Part shown: positions 12,462 through 21,516 of the stretch, in pieces
Layout: each line of letters opens with the position of its first letter
Numbering within the stretch: the first letter of the stretch is position 1
Source: Candida dubliniensis CD36
Taxonomy: Eukaryota; Ascomycota; Pichiomycetes; Serinales; Debaryomycetaceae
Length of the DNA: 64,000 bases
Assembly: GCF_000026945.1 (NCBI RefSeq)
Contig: NC_012860.1
Location: 2,852,001-2,916,000, forward strand
Direction: 5' to 3'
Made by a program: the position numbers and the translations under genes
The notes under the pieces: generated by a model
Told to the model about the DNA's origin: nothing
Seen by the model: the letters and a program-made list of their open reading frames with translations, nothing else
The model's database searches: none

Positions 12462-15400
12462 ATGATACGACAGCTTGTAAGGGATCTACATATCAACTTG
12501 AGAAAATGCCATCTACCGTCAACATCAACACTACAAAGTTATGGTCTTGCATCCTTACACTACCAGACATTGAGGTCATCTAAATATTCATTCAAACTAC
12601 AATGCAGATCATACGCCACTTTTGATTATGCAAGTGCCCCTTCTAAAGAAATGGTTGCCAGTTTTTTTGATCATCAATATGTTAGAATAAATACTTGGAT
12701 ATTCAAAGATGATGAACATAGACAATCCTTTTTAAATTATCTACAAAATCAATCTTCTTTCACCAAGGATGAAATAAAGGAAGTTGTTGAGCTCCATGGC
12801 AGATTAGTTGAAGTATTAAACGAACTTCAAATTGGTTTTCCATTTTTAGAAAAGATGTGGGATGCAATATTCAATCGTGTTGTATCCGACAATTCTGTCA
12901 CTGTCTTGCAGAAAGCAATAATTGAAGGAAGAGATCTGCTTACAAATGTATTGATACGTTCAGCGAGGTATGATTTGTACAAGAAAATTGTTGCTCCTAG
13001 ATTAATTCATTTCCAAAGTTCTCCCAACAAAAGCGATGAGCTTATAGAAATTATTCAATTGCAATCAACTGAGCATGCTGGAATAACGTTCAATTCTAAA
13101 AATATAGAAAACTACCTTTTGGATAATAAGAACAATAACCTAATAATGAAACAACAATTAATTACATTAATAATTTGTACTAGTTTAAACCTCAATCGTG
13201 GATTGCAGTACACTAAAAGAGACTATACAGCACAGATATATTTGATTGAAAATTTTATTGCATGGACTAAAATGATAGAAAATGGTGAATGGTTTTGTAA
13301 CCCTGATGCTACTCAATATGATGAAGTATTGAAATTAATTGGCATACCGCCAGGAGATTTTCGAATAGAAGAGTACTTACAAGATATTTTGAAAGTAGTG
13401 GAGAAAGAATTTCACACCAAGAATCTGTACATATTCATCACTTCTATAATGAGAACATTGGTTGAAAAGGCGCCACATTTGACATATAAATATTTTTATT
13501 TCAAGGATGCTCAAATCAGACAACGATCATTAGATCGATCGAATGTGTTGATACGGGACGATTTGACTTATACCATGCAGGCATGTTTAAAATTTGATAG
13601 TCAAAGACTTTTTGACTTATACAAAAACAACCAAGATTTGCATGATGGTGATGAAGGTGATCAAGAGTCATTAATACTTGAGTTATCTAAACTCACTAAA
13701 GACTGGAATGCATTGCAAAAGAAATTTGAAAGTATGTATGGCCGAGGAAATTTACCGTTAACTGTTCATTACGGTATTGCAATGCAAGCCTTGAACACAT
13801 TACAAGCAGATGAAGAATTGGAGAGATTGTATGAACAATTACAGAAACGTGGATTACATTTGAATTCTACAGTTATGGATGCATTGATAAGATCAAAAAT
13901 TAGACTCCAAGATCAAACAAGAGTTGTCGAATTGTTTGAAATATATGCCCAAATGAGTGCTCAAGGTAAAGCAGATCCTAAAAGTATTCAAACGTTGTTT
14001 CCTTTGATATTGAATATCCCTATGCGGAATAGAGAAACGCCATTGGTGTTCGATTATTTAAAGCAGTATTTACAAAGGGAGAAAGAAACTGGGCATACTT
14101 TTATTAATGGTTCCACTTTCCAAAAGGTTATGCAGTATGCAGCTGGTATACCTTCAATAAAAACCATAGAAGCAACTAAAAATTTGGTGGAAGAATACGG
14201 AAAGCATAGCACCGAATATTATGTTGGATTGATTTCAGCATACTCAAACTTAGATCAATTTGAAAGGGCGGATAATATTGTGTACGAAGCCCACAGGATG
14301 TCTAGAATTCCGTTTGGGGAAATTCAAATATGGGCACTGCAGTTGAAGAATAATATGAGGTGGAGAATACGATCTCCTGATACAATAACAACAAGATATA
14401 ATGAAATAAAAATTGATTTTATAACCAGGATGAGTTTTTGTTCTAAGCTCCAACTTTTTTATGATCCAGGTGGGATTTCGTTAATTAGTGATATAATACA
14501 GAATTTGCATAATAATAATAAGCATAGAGAGGAACTGATTTTATTTCGTCGCTCAAGGATATTGCAACTCAGGGATGAAAGGATCTATACTACAAGATTG
14601 AACTCTTTACGGAGAAATTTTGAATGGTATGAAATTTTAAAAGAATTCGATGAAATGAATGGTAAAAACATTTTGATCACAGCTAGGACGTACAGGTTTG
14701 TGTTGGCAGCGGTTTTGAACTTGGATGCCAAGGCAGGGTCTGGTTTTGATAACTCAACTGATATGCTAAAGCAGGTTTTAAGATTCTACGGATTGAGTAA
14801 TGAGAGCACTAAAAATGACCACTTGTCTTTGGAAGACGATGTTTTGTACTTGGCAAGAATGGTTATTGATTTTGTTGACATTGTTGGTCCCGAACAAAGC
14901 TCTACACTATATTTGAACTTTGTCAAACAGATTTATGATAAATTGGGTAAAAATCTCGACTACAGGCTCAGCTTAATATTGTATGAAGGGTTGGTTAATG
15001 TTTTCCATGAAGATAAAACTACAATGACTAAAGAATATCAAAGATTAGGAGAACTTGTTGATAGCTACATTAAAGATTATCCATTCAAAGAAGTCCCTAT
15101 ATTGCCATATCATGTATCTCAGTACTACGGGAAAATGTTGGTGAAATGGTTGAATACTCATACTCCAACTCATGCAGATGACATTAAGATCCTCCACGTT
15201 TTGCAATCTGGTGTCAAACTCGAGACAAACCAGTATACCAGTGTATTAAAATACTTTCTAGACAAGCTTGATGATGATGAGAACTACCTAGATCAAGTAT
15301 TGAAGATTTTGGAAGATAATTTAGTTCATGGTAATTTAGATGAATATAGATCCTATCTTGAAAAACAGTTGTGCTACAAAATCTGTTTGAAATACTTGAT

Positions 15401-15989
15401 GGACAATTATGGTGATGAGGAGGCCAACTTCACATCATATAAAATATTGAATGACTTTTATGATATTCCTGGTCCCGATCAAGTTAGAAAAGATTTGGAA
15501 AACACTAATATTACTAATTTTTTACGAAGCCCATCTGGAAGACTTTTTAATATCAAAACCAATCCTTATGGTTTCAAGTCGATGAGTCACCATAAATTTT
15601 TGGATTATTTTAATCCTGAACGTGTGGCTCAAAAAGGTCCATTTGCTTCAAATGACTTGATACTCTTACTACGGATTAGAATTCTTGAAAGCTGTCGAAA
15701 TGACATAGACAAACTAAGAGCATTTTTCAAAAAGCACCCAAAGATTATGGATTTTGTCATGACGGATAAGTCAAAAATTTTGCCCCTGAAATTCAAAGGG
15801 TTCAGAGCAATAATTGATGATATTTCACCACTAGGAAATCTAAATTGGAAACAAAATAGAATAGCAAGAGCAAGCAGGGTATTAAAAAGTTTGTTGTTAG
15901 ATACAAAATATCAAATGTTTATTTCAGCAGACGCAGATCAATCTACACCCATGCTAACCAAACTGCCACAACACGATCTTTATGAATAA
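12462..15989 (+). CDS. Large mitochondrial helical-repeat (PPR-like) protein, RNA metabolism suspected
   Basis: 1175 residues, uninterrupted. The N terminus is rich in Arg, Ser and hydrophobic residues with no acids until about residue 54, typical of a mitochondrial presequence. The rest is almost entirely alpha-helical. Helical pairs of PPR/TPR character are visible around 440-640 (for example the stretches near ALNTLQADEELERLYEQL and LISAYSNLDQFERADNIV), which is how organellar RNA-binding PPR proteins look. The C-terminal ~100 residues are basic (KQNRIARASRVLKSLL). I cannot fix the orthologue. By length and type, candidates are the mitochondrial RNase P protein Rpm2 (about 1200 residues in S. 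cerevisiae) or a translational activator such as Pet309. The mitochondrial assignment is inferred from the N terminus only. Confidence 0.6.
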   Translation: MIRQLVRDLHINLRKCHLPSTSTLQSYGLASLHYQTLRSSKYSFKLQCRSYATFDYASAPSKEMVASFFDHQYVRINTWIFKDDEHRQSFLNYLQNQSSFTKDEIKEVVELHGRLVEVLNELQIGFPFLEKMWDAIFNRVVSDNSVTVLQKAIIEGRDLLTNVLIRSARYDLYKKIVAPRLIHFQSSPNKSDELIEIIQLQSTEHAGITFNSKNIENYLLDNKNNNLIMKQQLITLIICTSLNLNRGLQYTKRDYTAQIYLIENFIAWTKMIENGEWFCNPDATQYDEVLKLIGIPPGDFRIEEYLQDILKVVEKEFHTKNLYIFITSIMRTLVEKAPHLTYKYFYFKDAQIRQRSLDRSNVLIRDDLTYTMQACLKFDSQRLFDLYKNNQDLHDGDEGDQESLILELSKLTKDWNALQKKFESMYGRGNLPLTVHYGIAMQALNTLQADEELERLYEQLQKRGLHLNSTVMDALIRSKIRLQDQTRVVELFEIYAQMSAQGKADPKSIQTLFPLILNIPMRNRETPLVFDYLKQYLQREKETGHTFINGSTFQKVMQYAAGIPSIKTIEATKNLVEEYGKHSTEYYVGLISAYSNLDQFERADNIVYEAHRMSRIPFGEIQIWALQLKNNMRWRIRSPDTITTRYNEIKIDFITRMSFCSKLQLFYDPGGISLISDIIQNLHNNNKHREELILFRRSRILQLRDERIYTTRLNSLRRNFEWYEILKEFDEMNGKNILITARTYRFVLAAVLNLDAKAGSGFDNSTDMLKQVLRFYGLSNESTKNDHLSLEDDVLYLARMVIDFVDIVGPEQSSTLYLNFVKQIYDKLGKNLDYRLSLILYEGLVNVFHEDKTTMTKEYQRLGELVDSYIKDYPFKEVPILPYHVSQYYGKMLVKWLNTHTPTHADDIKILHVLQSGVKLETNQYTSVLKYFLDKLDDDENYLDQVLKILEDNLVHGNLDEYRSYLEKQLCYKICLKYLMDNYGDEEANFTSYKILNDFYDIPGPDQVRKDLENTNITNFLRSPSGRLFNIKTNPYGFKSMSHHKFLDYFNPERVAQKGPFASNDLILLLRIRILESCRNDIDKLRAFFKKHPKIMDFVMTDKSKILPLKFKGFRAIIDDISPLGNLNWKQNRIARASRVLKSLLLDTKYQMFISADADQSTPMLTKLPQHDLYE

Positions 15990-16032
15990 TATACATATTA
16001 CAATGTATACTATCATGTATATAGAAACACTT

Positions 16033-16061
16033 GTATATATATATATATATACATATACATA
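16033..16061. repeat. TA-rich dinucleotide run
   Basis: A (TA)n run followed by CATATACAT between the convergent stops of the mitochondrial gene and SPC3. TATATA/TACATA sequences of this kind serve as yeast 3'-end efficiency elements. Confidence 0.7.
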
Positions 16062-16123
16062 AACAATTATATGCACAAGCAAATCAAGAAAGTAGAAATA
16101 CATGGCATTCCCCTCTATTTTGA

Positions 16124-16702
16124 TCAAGTATTTTTAGTTGATTCTTTCTTTTTTTGAGTATCAGCAAATTGGAACTCACCAAATCCTTCAGTAGATCCAA
16201 AAATTAATGGTCCCACATAGGGTTGTATATTCCATTCTAATCTAACCGTTGCATTTCTACCTCTAAATGATTTTTCAACATCCCAAACAGAATATTTCCC
16301 TCTTTGATTGGATAAAGTTAAATTAGCATCATCTTTATTAGTTATAATTTTATCCCAAAATGTCACTTTATTACTGGATCCTTCACTTTTACCAGGATAT
16401 TCAGCAGTCAAATATATGAAAATTTGTTTAGTGTTCCAATTAAATAATGGAGTCAAATCTGTACTTAAATCAAATTGGATTTTAGCATTTTCTTTTGGTT
16501 TCCTATTTAAAGAACCATAATGAAATGATTGCTTAATTGATGCTGTTGGTCTTATATTAGTTATTGAAGTGGTGTTAAGTGACCATACATTGTCTTTATA
16601 CAATTGCAACAATGTCAACACTATCACTACTGATGTTATCACTATAGATGAAGTCAAGGCCAGATTGGCTGCAGCTTGTGCTCTAGTTACTAAATTGAAC
16701 AT
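16124..16702 (-). CDS. SPC3: Signal peptidase complex subunit Spc3
   Basis: 192 residues from ATG 16702. The frame stays open upstream to 16744 but has no ATG there, so M at 16702 (MFNLVTRAQ) is the start. It is an essential SPC22/23-family subunit of the ER signal peptidase, which cleaves signal peptides of secreted proteins. There is one N-terminal membrane segment (about 12-34) followed by a lumenal beta-rich domain with the family features YLTAEYPG, VTFWDKII, a lumenal glycosylation sequon (NATV) and the tail QPYVGPLIFGSTEGFG. Length matches the family (about 180-190). It is convergent with the mitochondrial gene upstream and lies just downstream of the cysteinyl-tRNA synthetase on the same strand. 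Confidence 0.93.
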   Translation of the reverse strand: MFNLVTRAQAAANLALTSSIVITSVVIVLTLLQLYKDNVWSLNTTSITNIRPTASIKQSFHYGSLNRKPKENAKIQFDLSTDLTPLFNWNTKQIFIYLTAEYPGKSEGSSNKVTFWDKIITNKDDANLTLSNQRGKYSVWDVEKSFRGRNATVRLEWNIQPYVGPLIFGSTEGFGEFQFADTQKKKESTKNT

Positions 16703-16909
16703 TGTTGAAGCTTGATTTTGATGGTGGTGAACTAGTGCACACAATTTGACTACATGTACATTTTTTTTTTGTCCACAACCTTTTCGTGTTGTGAGAATAA
16801 TTTTTTTTTTTGTACGTGTTCATTCCTCTACATATACAAATTGCTCTTGCTGATAGATATTGGTGTACAATTTACATGAATTACTATAACAATAAACGCT
16901 CTATTTACT

Positions 16910-19252
16910 TTACTTTGCTTCTTCAACAGTCTTCAAATACTCTTTATATAACTTTTCCTGTTGTTGGTATTGTTTGGTCAATTTCTTTTTCATACTCTTA
17001 CTTATTTCTTCACCTTTGACATCTTTAGTAGGCAATCCTTGCTCGTCCCATTCAGAGTATAACGATGTATCTTTAAACAAATCCAAAGGACTGATTTTCA
17101 TTTTGGCCAACTTTTCAGCTTCTTTCTTTGCATTAAGAGCTGCTTGTTCTTGTTTCTTTTTCTCTTTCTCAGCAGCTAGTTTTAATTTGGCTTCCTGTTG
17201 ATCTAACAAATTTTGTTTTTCTTGAGCATTCAAAAACTTGACCAAGGAAGTACCATCTGGTTTATCATCTAATGAAACTCCTAACCCAATCAACAGAGCC
17301 CTAATGGCATCTGAAGCTTTTAAGAATTCATTCAATTCTGCTTTATTGATTGCCAAACTACGCACAGAATCTCTAAACTGAGCTAGTGCTTTGACATATG
17401 GTAATGCAGCATCTTCTGTACTAGTTCCATTAGTACTTGTTTGTTCTGATTCGTCTATCCAGCCTAATCTATCTGATCTAGCTTCAAAACCCAAAATTTC
17501 TAATATCTTAACAATCCAGTTTGTAACTTGAATTAAAACTTCAATTCTTAATTCAGTTTGTCCAGTAGAAGTCAATTGAATGTAATTATTAGATTTAGAA
17601 ATTAAATCTTGCAAAACTCTAATTGCTTGTCCACTTGATAAGTTGTCATTGAAAGCAACATCTACTTCATCTTGTGCACATTCCAAATCATTGAACAATT
17701 GCTTTTCAATACCTGTGATCTTTCTTGATACATATCCACCATTTTCTATTTTGTGTTTATAATCAGAGTTCAATGCACGGACGTTTGTGAAAAATTTGGA
17801 AAAAGTGGACTCAATAGATTTCACTTCACTAATAAGAGAATCTTTGAAATCCAATGGTTTTTCCCAAGCATTCAAAGCAAACACTAATCTCAATTGTCTT
17901 GCAGAAAAGTCATTCAATGCTTCATCTATGGTGATAAAGTTTTTCAATGACTTGGACATTTTTTGGCCCTGGATATGCAAATGCCCATTATGCATGAAAT
18001 AGTTAACCCATTGCTTATTATCAAAGTATGCCTCGGATTGAGCCAATTCATTATCATGATGAGGGAAACATAAGTCAATACCCCCAGAGTGGATATCCAT
18101 ATTTTCTCCAGTAATATCAGAAGCCATGACCGAACATTCAATATGCCATCCTGGTCTACCTTTTCCCCATTTTGAGTCCCAAGCAGGTTCACCAGGTTTC
18201 GATGCTTTCCACAAGGCAAAGTCTGATGCGTTACGTTTGGTATTGCTCACACTCAATGACCCTTCACCATCGTTAATCAAGCTCATATCTCCTTTACTCC
18301 ATGGTTGTAATTTAGCGTAATCATGCTGCGAGTGTTCATATTTCACAGTATCGAAATAAACAGACCCATCATCAGTCTTGTATGCATATCCATTACTAAC
18401 AATCTTGTCAACAAATTCAATGATGTCAGGCATATATTCCGATACTCTGGTGGTGATTGATGGCGGTAAGACATTTAATCTGGCCATATCTTCATTATAT
18501 CTTTTTTCCCAATACGAAGGTAACTTTCTGAAAATTTGTGGATCGGTAACGGTGGCACCAAACTCTTTATCTAAATGAGGCATAGCAACATCCTTAATGC
18601 TATCTAAGAATTTCTCCAACGAAATATCTTTTGTTTCATAAATTGATTCATGTGCCACTTTGGCAGCCTTGAGATACATTGGGAATTTTGGTTTCTCCTT
18701 AATAATTTCACTCAAGTTTTTAATTTCATTGCCCCATGTTATAAAATCTTTAGCTAAATTGCCTTTAAACTCTGGTAAATTTTTGGAAACATAAAACTGC
18801 AAATACTCTGTTGCTTTTGTTTTCAATTCATCATTGATCTCTTTATAATTCTTGACCAATTTTTCTTCAAATAAATATTGTTGACGAGCTGCTATAATAA
18901 TCTTGTCATCAATATCAGTGACATTTTGTACGAATTTGATGTTGTAGCCAAAGTAGTCTTGTAAGATTCTTCTACAAATATCTGTTGAAACATAGTTTCT
19001 AGCATGGCCCATATGAGAATGATCGTAAACGGTAGGACCACAACTATACCATGTAATGTGACCTGGTTTATTCGGATAAAACTCATTCTTGGAACGTGTC
19101 AACGAATTGTAGATCCTAAGTGTAGGTTTAGCATTATTCTTGTTTTCTGGTTGGTACCATTGTGGTTGTTTAACGGTTGGTTTCTTTGCTGCGCTAGTTG
19201 TTGTAGATGACATTCTGATTATCCTTTTTAGTAAGAAAAGCCTCAAGTTCAT
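16910..19252 (-). CDS. Cysteinyl-tRNA synthetase, probably cytosolic and mitochondrial from two starts
   Basis: Class I synthetase that charges tRNA-Cys. The long form from ATG 19252 is 780 residues; the frame reaches 19279 but only through a TTG. A second ATG at 19213 gives 767 residues, the same as I recall for yeast Crs1. The 13 residues between the starts (MNLRLFLLKRIIR) are basic and amphipathic, like a mitochondrial presequence, so the long form is probably mitochondrial and the short form cytosolic. Counted from the TTG frame, the HIGH-equivalent HMGH is at 89-92, KMSKS at 440-444 and the zinc ligands at C80, C382, H407 and E411. A Lys/Glu-rich coiled tail (about 690-750) is typical of fungal and animal enzymes. 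A perfect TGACTCA lies 116 bp upstream, suggesting Gcn4 control. Confidence 0.95.
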   Translation of the reverse strand: MNLRLFLLKRIIRMSSTTTSAAKKPTVKQPQWYQPENKNNAKPTLRIYNSLTRSKNEFYPNKPGHITWYSCGPTVYDHSHMGHARNYVSTDICRRILQDYFGYNIKFVQNVTDIDDKIIIAARQQYLFEEKLVKNYKEINDELKTKATEYLQFYVSKNLPEFKGNLAKDFITWGNEIKNLSEIIKEKPKFPMYLKAAKVAHESIYETKDISLEKFLDSIKDVAMPHLDKEFGATVTDPQIFRKLPSYWEKRYNEDMARLNVLPPSITTRVSEYMPDIIEFVDKIVSNGYAYKTDDGSVYFDTVKYEHSQHDYAKLQPWSKGDMSLINDGEGSLSVSNTKRNASDFALWKASKPGEPAWDSKWGKGRPGWHIECSVMASDITGENMDIHSGGIDLCFPHHDNELAQSEAYFDNKQWVNYFMHNGHLHIQGQKMSKSLKNFITIDEALNDFSARQLRLVFALNAWEKPLDFKDSLISEVKSIESTFSKFFTNVRALNSDYKHKIENGGYVSRKITGIEKQLFNDLECAQDEVDVAFNDNLSSGQAIRVLQDLISKSNNYIQLTSTGQTELRIEVLIQVTNWIVKILEILGFEARSDRLGWIDESEQTSTNGTSTEDAALPYVKALAQFRDSVRSLAINKAELNEFLKASDAIRALLIGLGVSLDDKPDGTSLVKFLNAQEKQNLLDQQEAKLKLAAEKEKKKQEQAALNAKKEAEKLAKMKISPLDLFKDTSLYSEWDEQGLPTKDVKGEEISKSMKKKLTKQYQQQEKLYKEYLKTVEEAK

Positions 19253-19367
19253 ATAAGGATAAGAAAAAGAGAGAAACAAATTGAGGCGAACTGGGAACTT
19301 AAAATAGAGTGTTCAAGTTCTGTGTTTATGGTGTGTTTTTGCTATGAAAGAGTAAACGTTTCAGTTT

Positions 19368-19374
19368 TGACTCA
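19368..19374. promoter_or_regulatory. Gcn4-type site (TGACTCA) upstream of cysteinyl-tRNA synthetase
   Basis: A perfect TGACTCA heptamer lies 116 bp upstream of the long-form ATG and 155 bp upstream of the short-form ATG. A second partial site (TGACTC) lies at 19541-19546. Gcn4 sites in this position are common on yeast amino-acid biosynthesis and synthetase genes. Binding is inferred. Confidence 0.55.
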
Positions 19375-20314
19375 CAAGTTTTTTTTTTCGTTTTCTCGTG
19401 AGCTAATTTTTTTTTTTTTTTTGGCAAATCTTTCGAGAAGATGAGACACGTCTTTAGGGTTTATATAATGATCGTGGTGACATATCTCTTAACTACATAA
19501 AATAGAACTTGACAAGTAGAATACAATGTGAGGTATCAATTGACTCTGATACTCACTTAGAGATATTGACCTGTCACAGAGAAAAGTGGTAGGCTTATGC
19601 TACGTCTCTTCTCCGTCTAAAACAATTTATAAAATTCTAATGTTTCCTCTAGTTTTGTAAGGTCTATTTAAAAGTCAAAGTTAGTAACAAAGAACATTAA
19701 GGAATCAATTCATATCATTAAAATAATCAGGCAGTTAAAATGGTCGCATGTTATACTGTATTGTTAAATGAAACTAGGCGTGTTTCCAATACAATATTCT
19801 AGAACGCAAATTATAAGTCATCACTCTAATTAATTGATATGTCTCAAATACAGACAGTAAACATACACTTAGGAGTAATATATCAATTGTATATAACCAA
19901 TCGGATATTCATATGGTAGATTGTTGAAATAGAAAGAAACTATTAAATGGAAGAAAAAGAGTAACTGACAGGAAAAATATGTCAGCCATGTTTAAATTAA
20001 AAAATAGTGATGAGAATGACATCTATTAGGGCTATAGCCCTAGCACGTGAAACAGAAATGAGACTTTTGGTTTTGTCTGTTTATATACAGGTTTGTCGTC
20101 GTGTTTAGTGTAACATTTCTCTCTTTTTTCTTACTTTTAGTGTCTTTCTCTCACTCTCATATACACCGCATTTTTTTTTTTTTTCTCTCTCTCATACTGA
20201 CGCACACAGAGAGGTTTCTCACAGATTCTGGAGTCTATACTGAGAAAAAATCTTAATCAATAAAACTACATTTTTCAGTTTTCAATACCCAGCAACTACA
20301 TATAATAATCAAAG
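19375..20314. other. Divergent promoter region, synthetase / RPL14
   Basis: About 0.9 kb. It holds the partial Gcn4 site at 19541-19546 and the paired TTAGGG plus CACGTG module at 20026-20049. A pyrimidine-rich stretch (CTCTCTTTTTTCTTAC, T runs, CTCTCTCTCA) at about 20115-20200 precedes the RPL14 ATG, as is usual upstream of highly transcribed yeast genes. No ORF is supported. Confidence 0.6.
20026..20049. promoter_or_regulatory. Palindromic Tbf1-like sites plus Cbf1 E-box for RPL14
   Basis: The sequence TTAGGGCTATAGCCCTA (20026-20042) is a near-perfect palindrome of two opposed TTAGGG/CCCTA half sites. It is followed after one base by CACGTG (20044-20049), about 270 bp before the RPL14 ATG. 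In C. albicans, Tbf1 together with Cbf1 is the established regulator pair for ribosomal protein genes, in place of the Rap1 of S. cerevisiae. The arrangement matches that logic; occupancy is inferred. Confidence 0.75.
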
Positions 20315-21065
20315 ATGTCTTCCACCGTTAAAGCTGCCACTTGGAGATTTGTCGAAGTCGGACGTGTTGTTTTAGTTGACAACAAAGAATTAGCCACTGT
20401 TGTTGAAATTATTGATCAAAAAAGAGTATGTTAATATAGAACCAAGAGAAGAGTTCTTAAGAAAGGAATAGAAAGAAGGAAATTAGATATCAAGACTCCC
20501 GCAAATGAAATGAAACTAGAATAGGGGTTTGTTTAGTATTAAAGAAATTTGAGTATCGATATTATCGTGTATCACAAGAGATACTTGAAGTAATTATAGA
20601 AAATGGGTTTTGTAAAAATTTTACAAAGAAGTTATTTTGAAACAAGAATAACCACAAGGAGTCCTTAATACAAAGTAACACATTTTGTTCGGGGGGTCTT
20701 CAAAGATATTTAAATTTACTTCCAATCTATTCGGTATTTCAAAACATTACCAGTTATACTAACAAGTTTTTTCTTTTTAGGCTTTGATTGATGGTCCAAA
20801 AATCCAAAGACAAGCTGTCTCTTTAGCTAAAGTTGTTCTTACCCCAATTGTTTTACCAAACTTACCAAGAGGTGCTAGAACTGCCACCGTTACTAAAAAA
20901 TGGGCTGCTGCTGATATTGATGCCAAATGGGCTGCTTCTGGTTGGGCTAAAAAATTGGCTAACAAAGAAAGAAGATCCCAATTATCTGACTTTGAAAGAT
21001 TCCAAGTTATGGTCTTGAAGAAACAAAGAAGATTTGCTACTAAAAAAGCCTTAGTTAAAGCTTAA
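20315..21065 (+). CDS. RPL14: Large-subunit ribosomal protein eL14 (spliced)
   Basis: Two exons: 20315-20425 (37 codons) and 20781-21065 (94 codons plus stop), 131 residues in total. The protein begins with the eL14 signature [12 protein letters not shown] and ends in a basic helix, as in fungal L14. It is a component of the 60S subunit. The 355-bp intron has GTATGT at the 5' site, a TACTAAC branch point at about 20757-20763 and TAG at 20778-20780. The junction falls between codons (phase 0) after QKR and before ALIDGP. Codons are of the highly expressed type (GCT, GTT, AGA, TTA). It lies convergent with MEF1 and divergent from the cysteinyl-tRNA synthetase. Confidence 0.97.
20426..20780 (+). 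other. RPL14 intron
   Basis: GTATGT...TACTAAC...TTTTTTCTTTTTAG, 355 bp, with a pyrimidine tract between branch point and acceptor. It contains a perfect inverted repeat, TTTGTAAAA-A-TTTTACAAA (20609-20627). I looked for C/D-box snoRNA signals (TGATGA with CTGA) and saw no convincing pair. Confidence 0.92.
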
Positions 21066-21516
21066 ATTTGACTCATGTTTTTCTTCATTCAAAGAAAGCA
21101 TAAATTGTGTATTAGTAATTTGAACTTTATAAGAAAAAGGGTATAATTTTGGTTTATTAATGTTTACGTCATCTACAATATCAACACAATCTCACATCAA
21201 AGATCATTATATATATCATCTGACCTCCTTTAATAAGGAAACACTCTCTACCATCAAAAGAAAACAAAACATATTTAAGTATATGTATATATTATAATAT
21301 AAATACAAAGAAATTAAAAAAAAAAAAAAACTAAATGTTGTAGATACTACTACAAGGGCTGATTTTCTAAATTGAATAATTAAGTTGTATTGTAGAATAC
21401 TCTTTCACTATGTAAATTTTTAGTTTTGATATATATACAAGAAGACGACGTTGTGTCTCATTTTTTTATTTCATCTTTATTTCTCGTTATTGTCTGTTAC
21501 CACCGTGCTAGATAGT
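21066..21516. other. Convergent 3' region RPL14 / MEF1
   Basis: About 450 bp of AT-rich DNA between two stop codons, with TATATA stretches and an A run near 21320. It should carry both polyadenylation regions. No ORF is supported. Confidence 0.6.
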
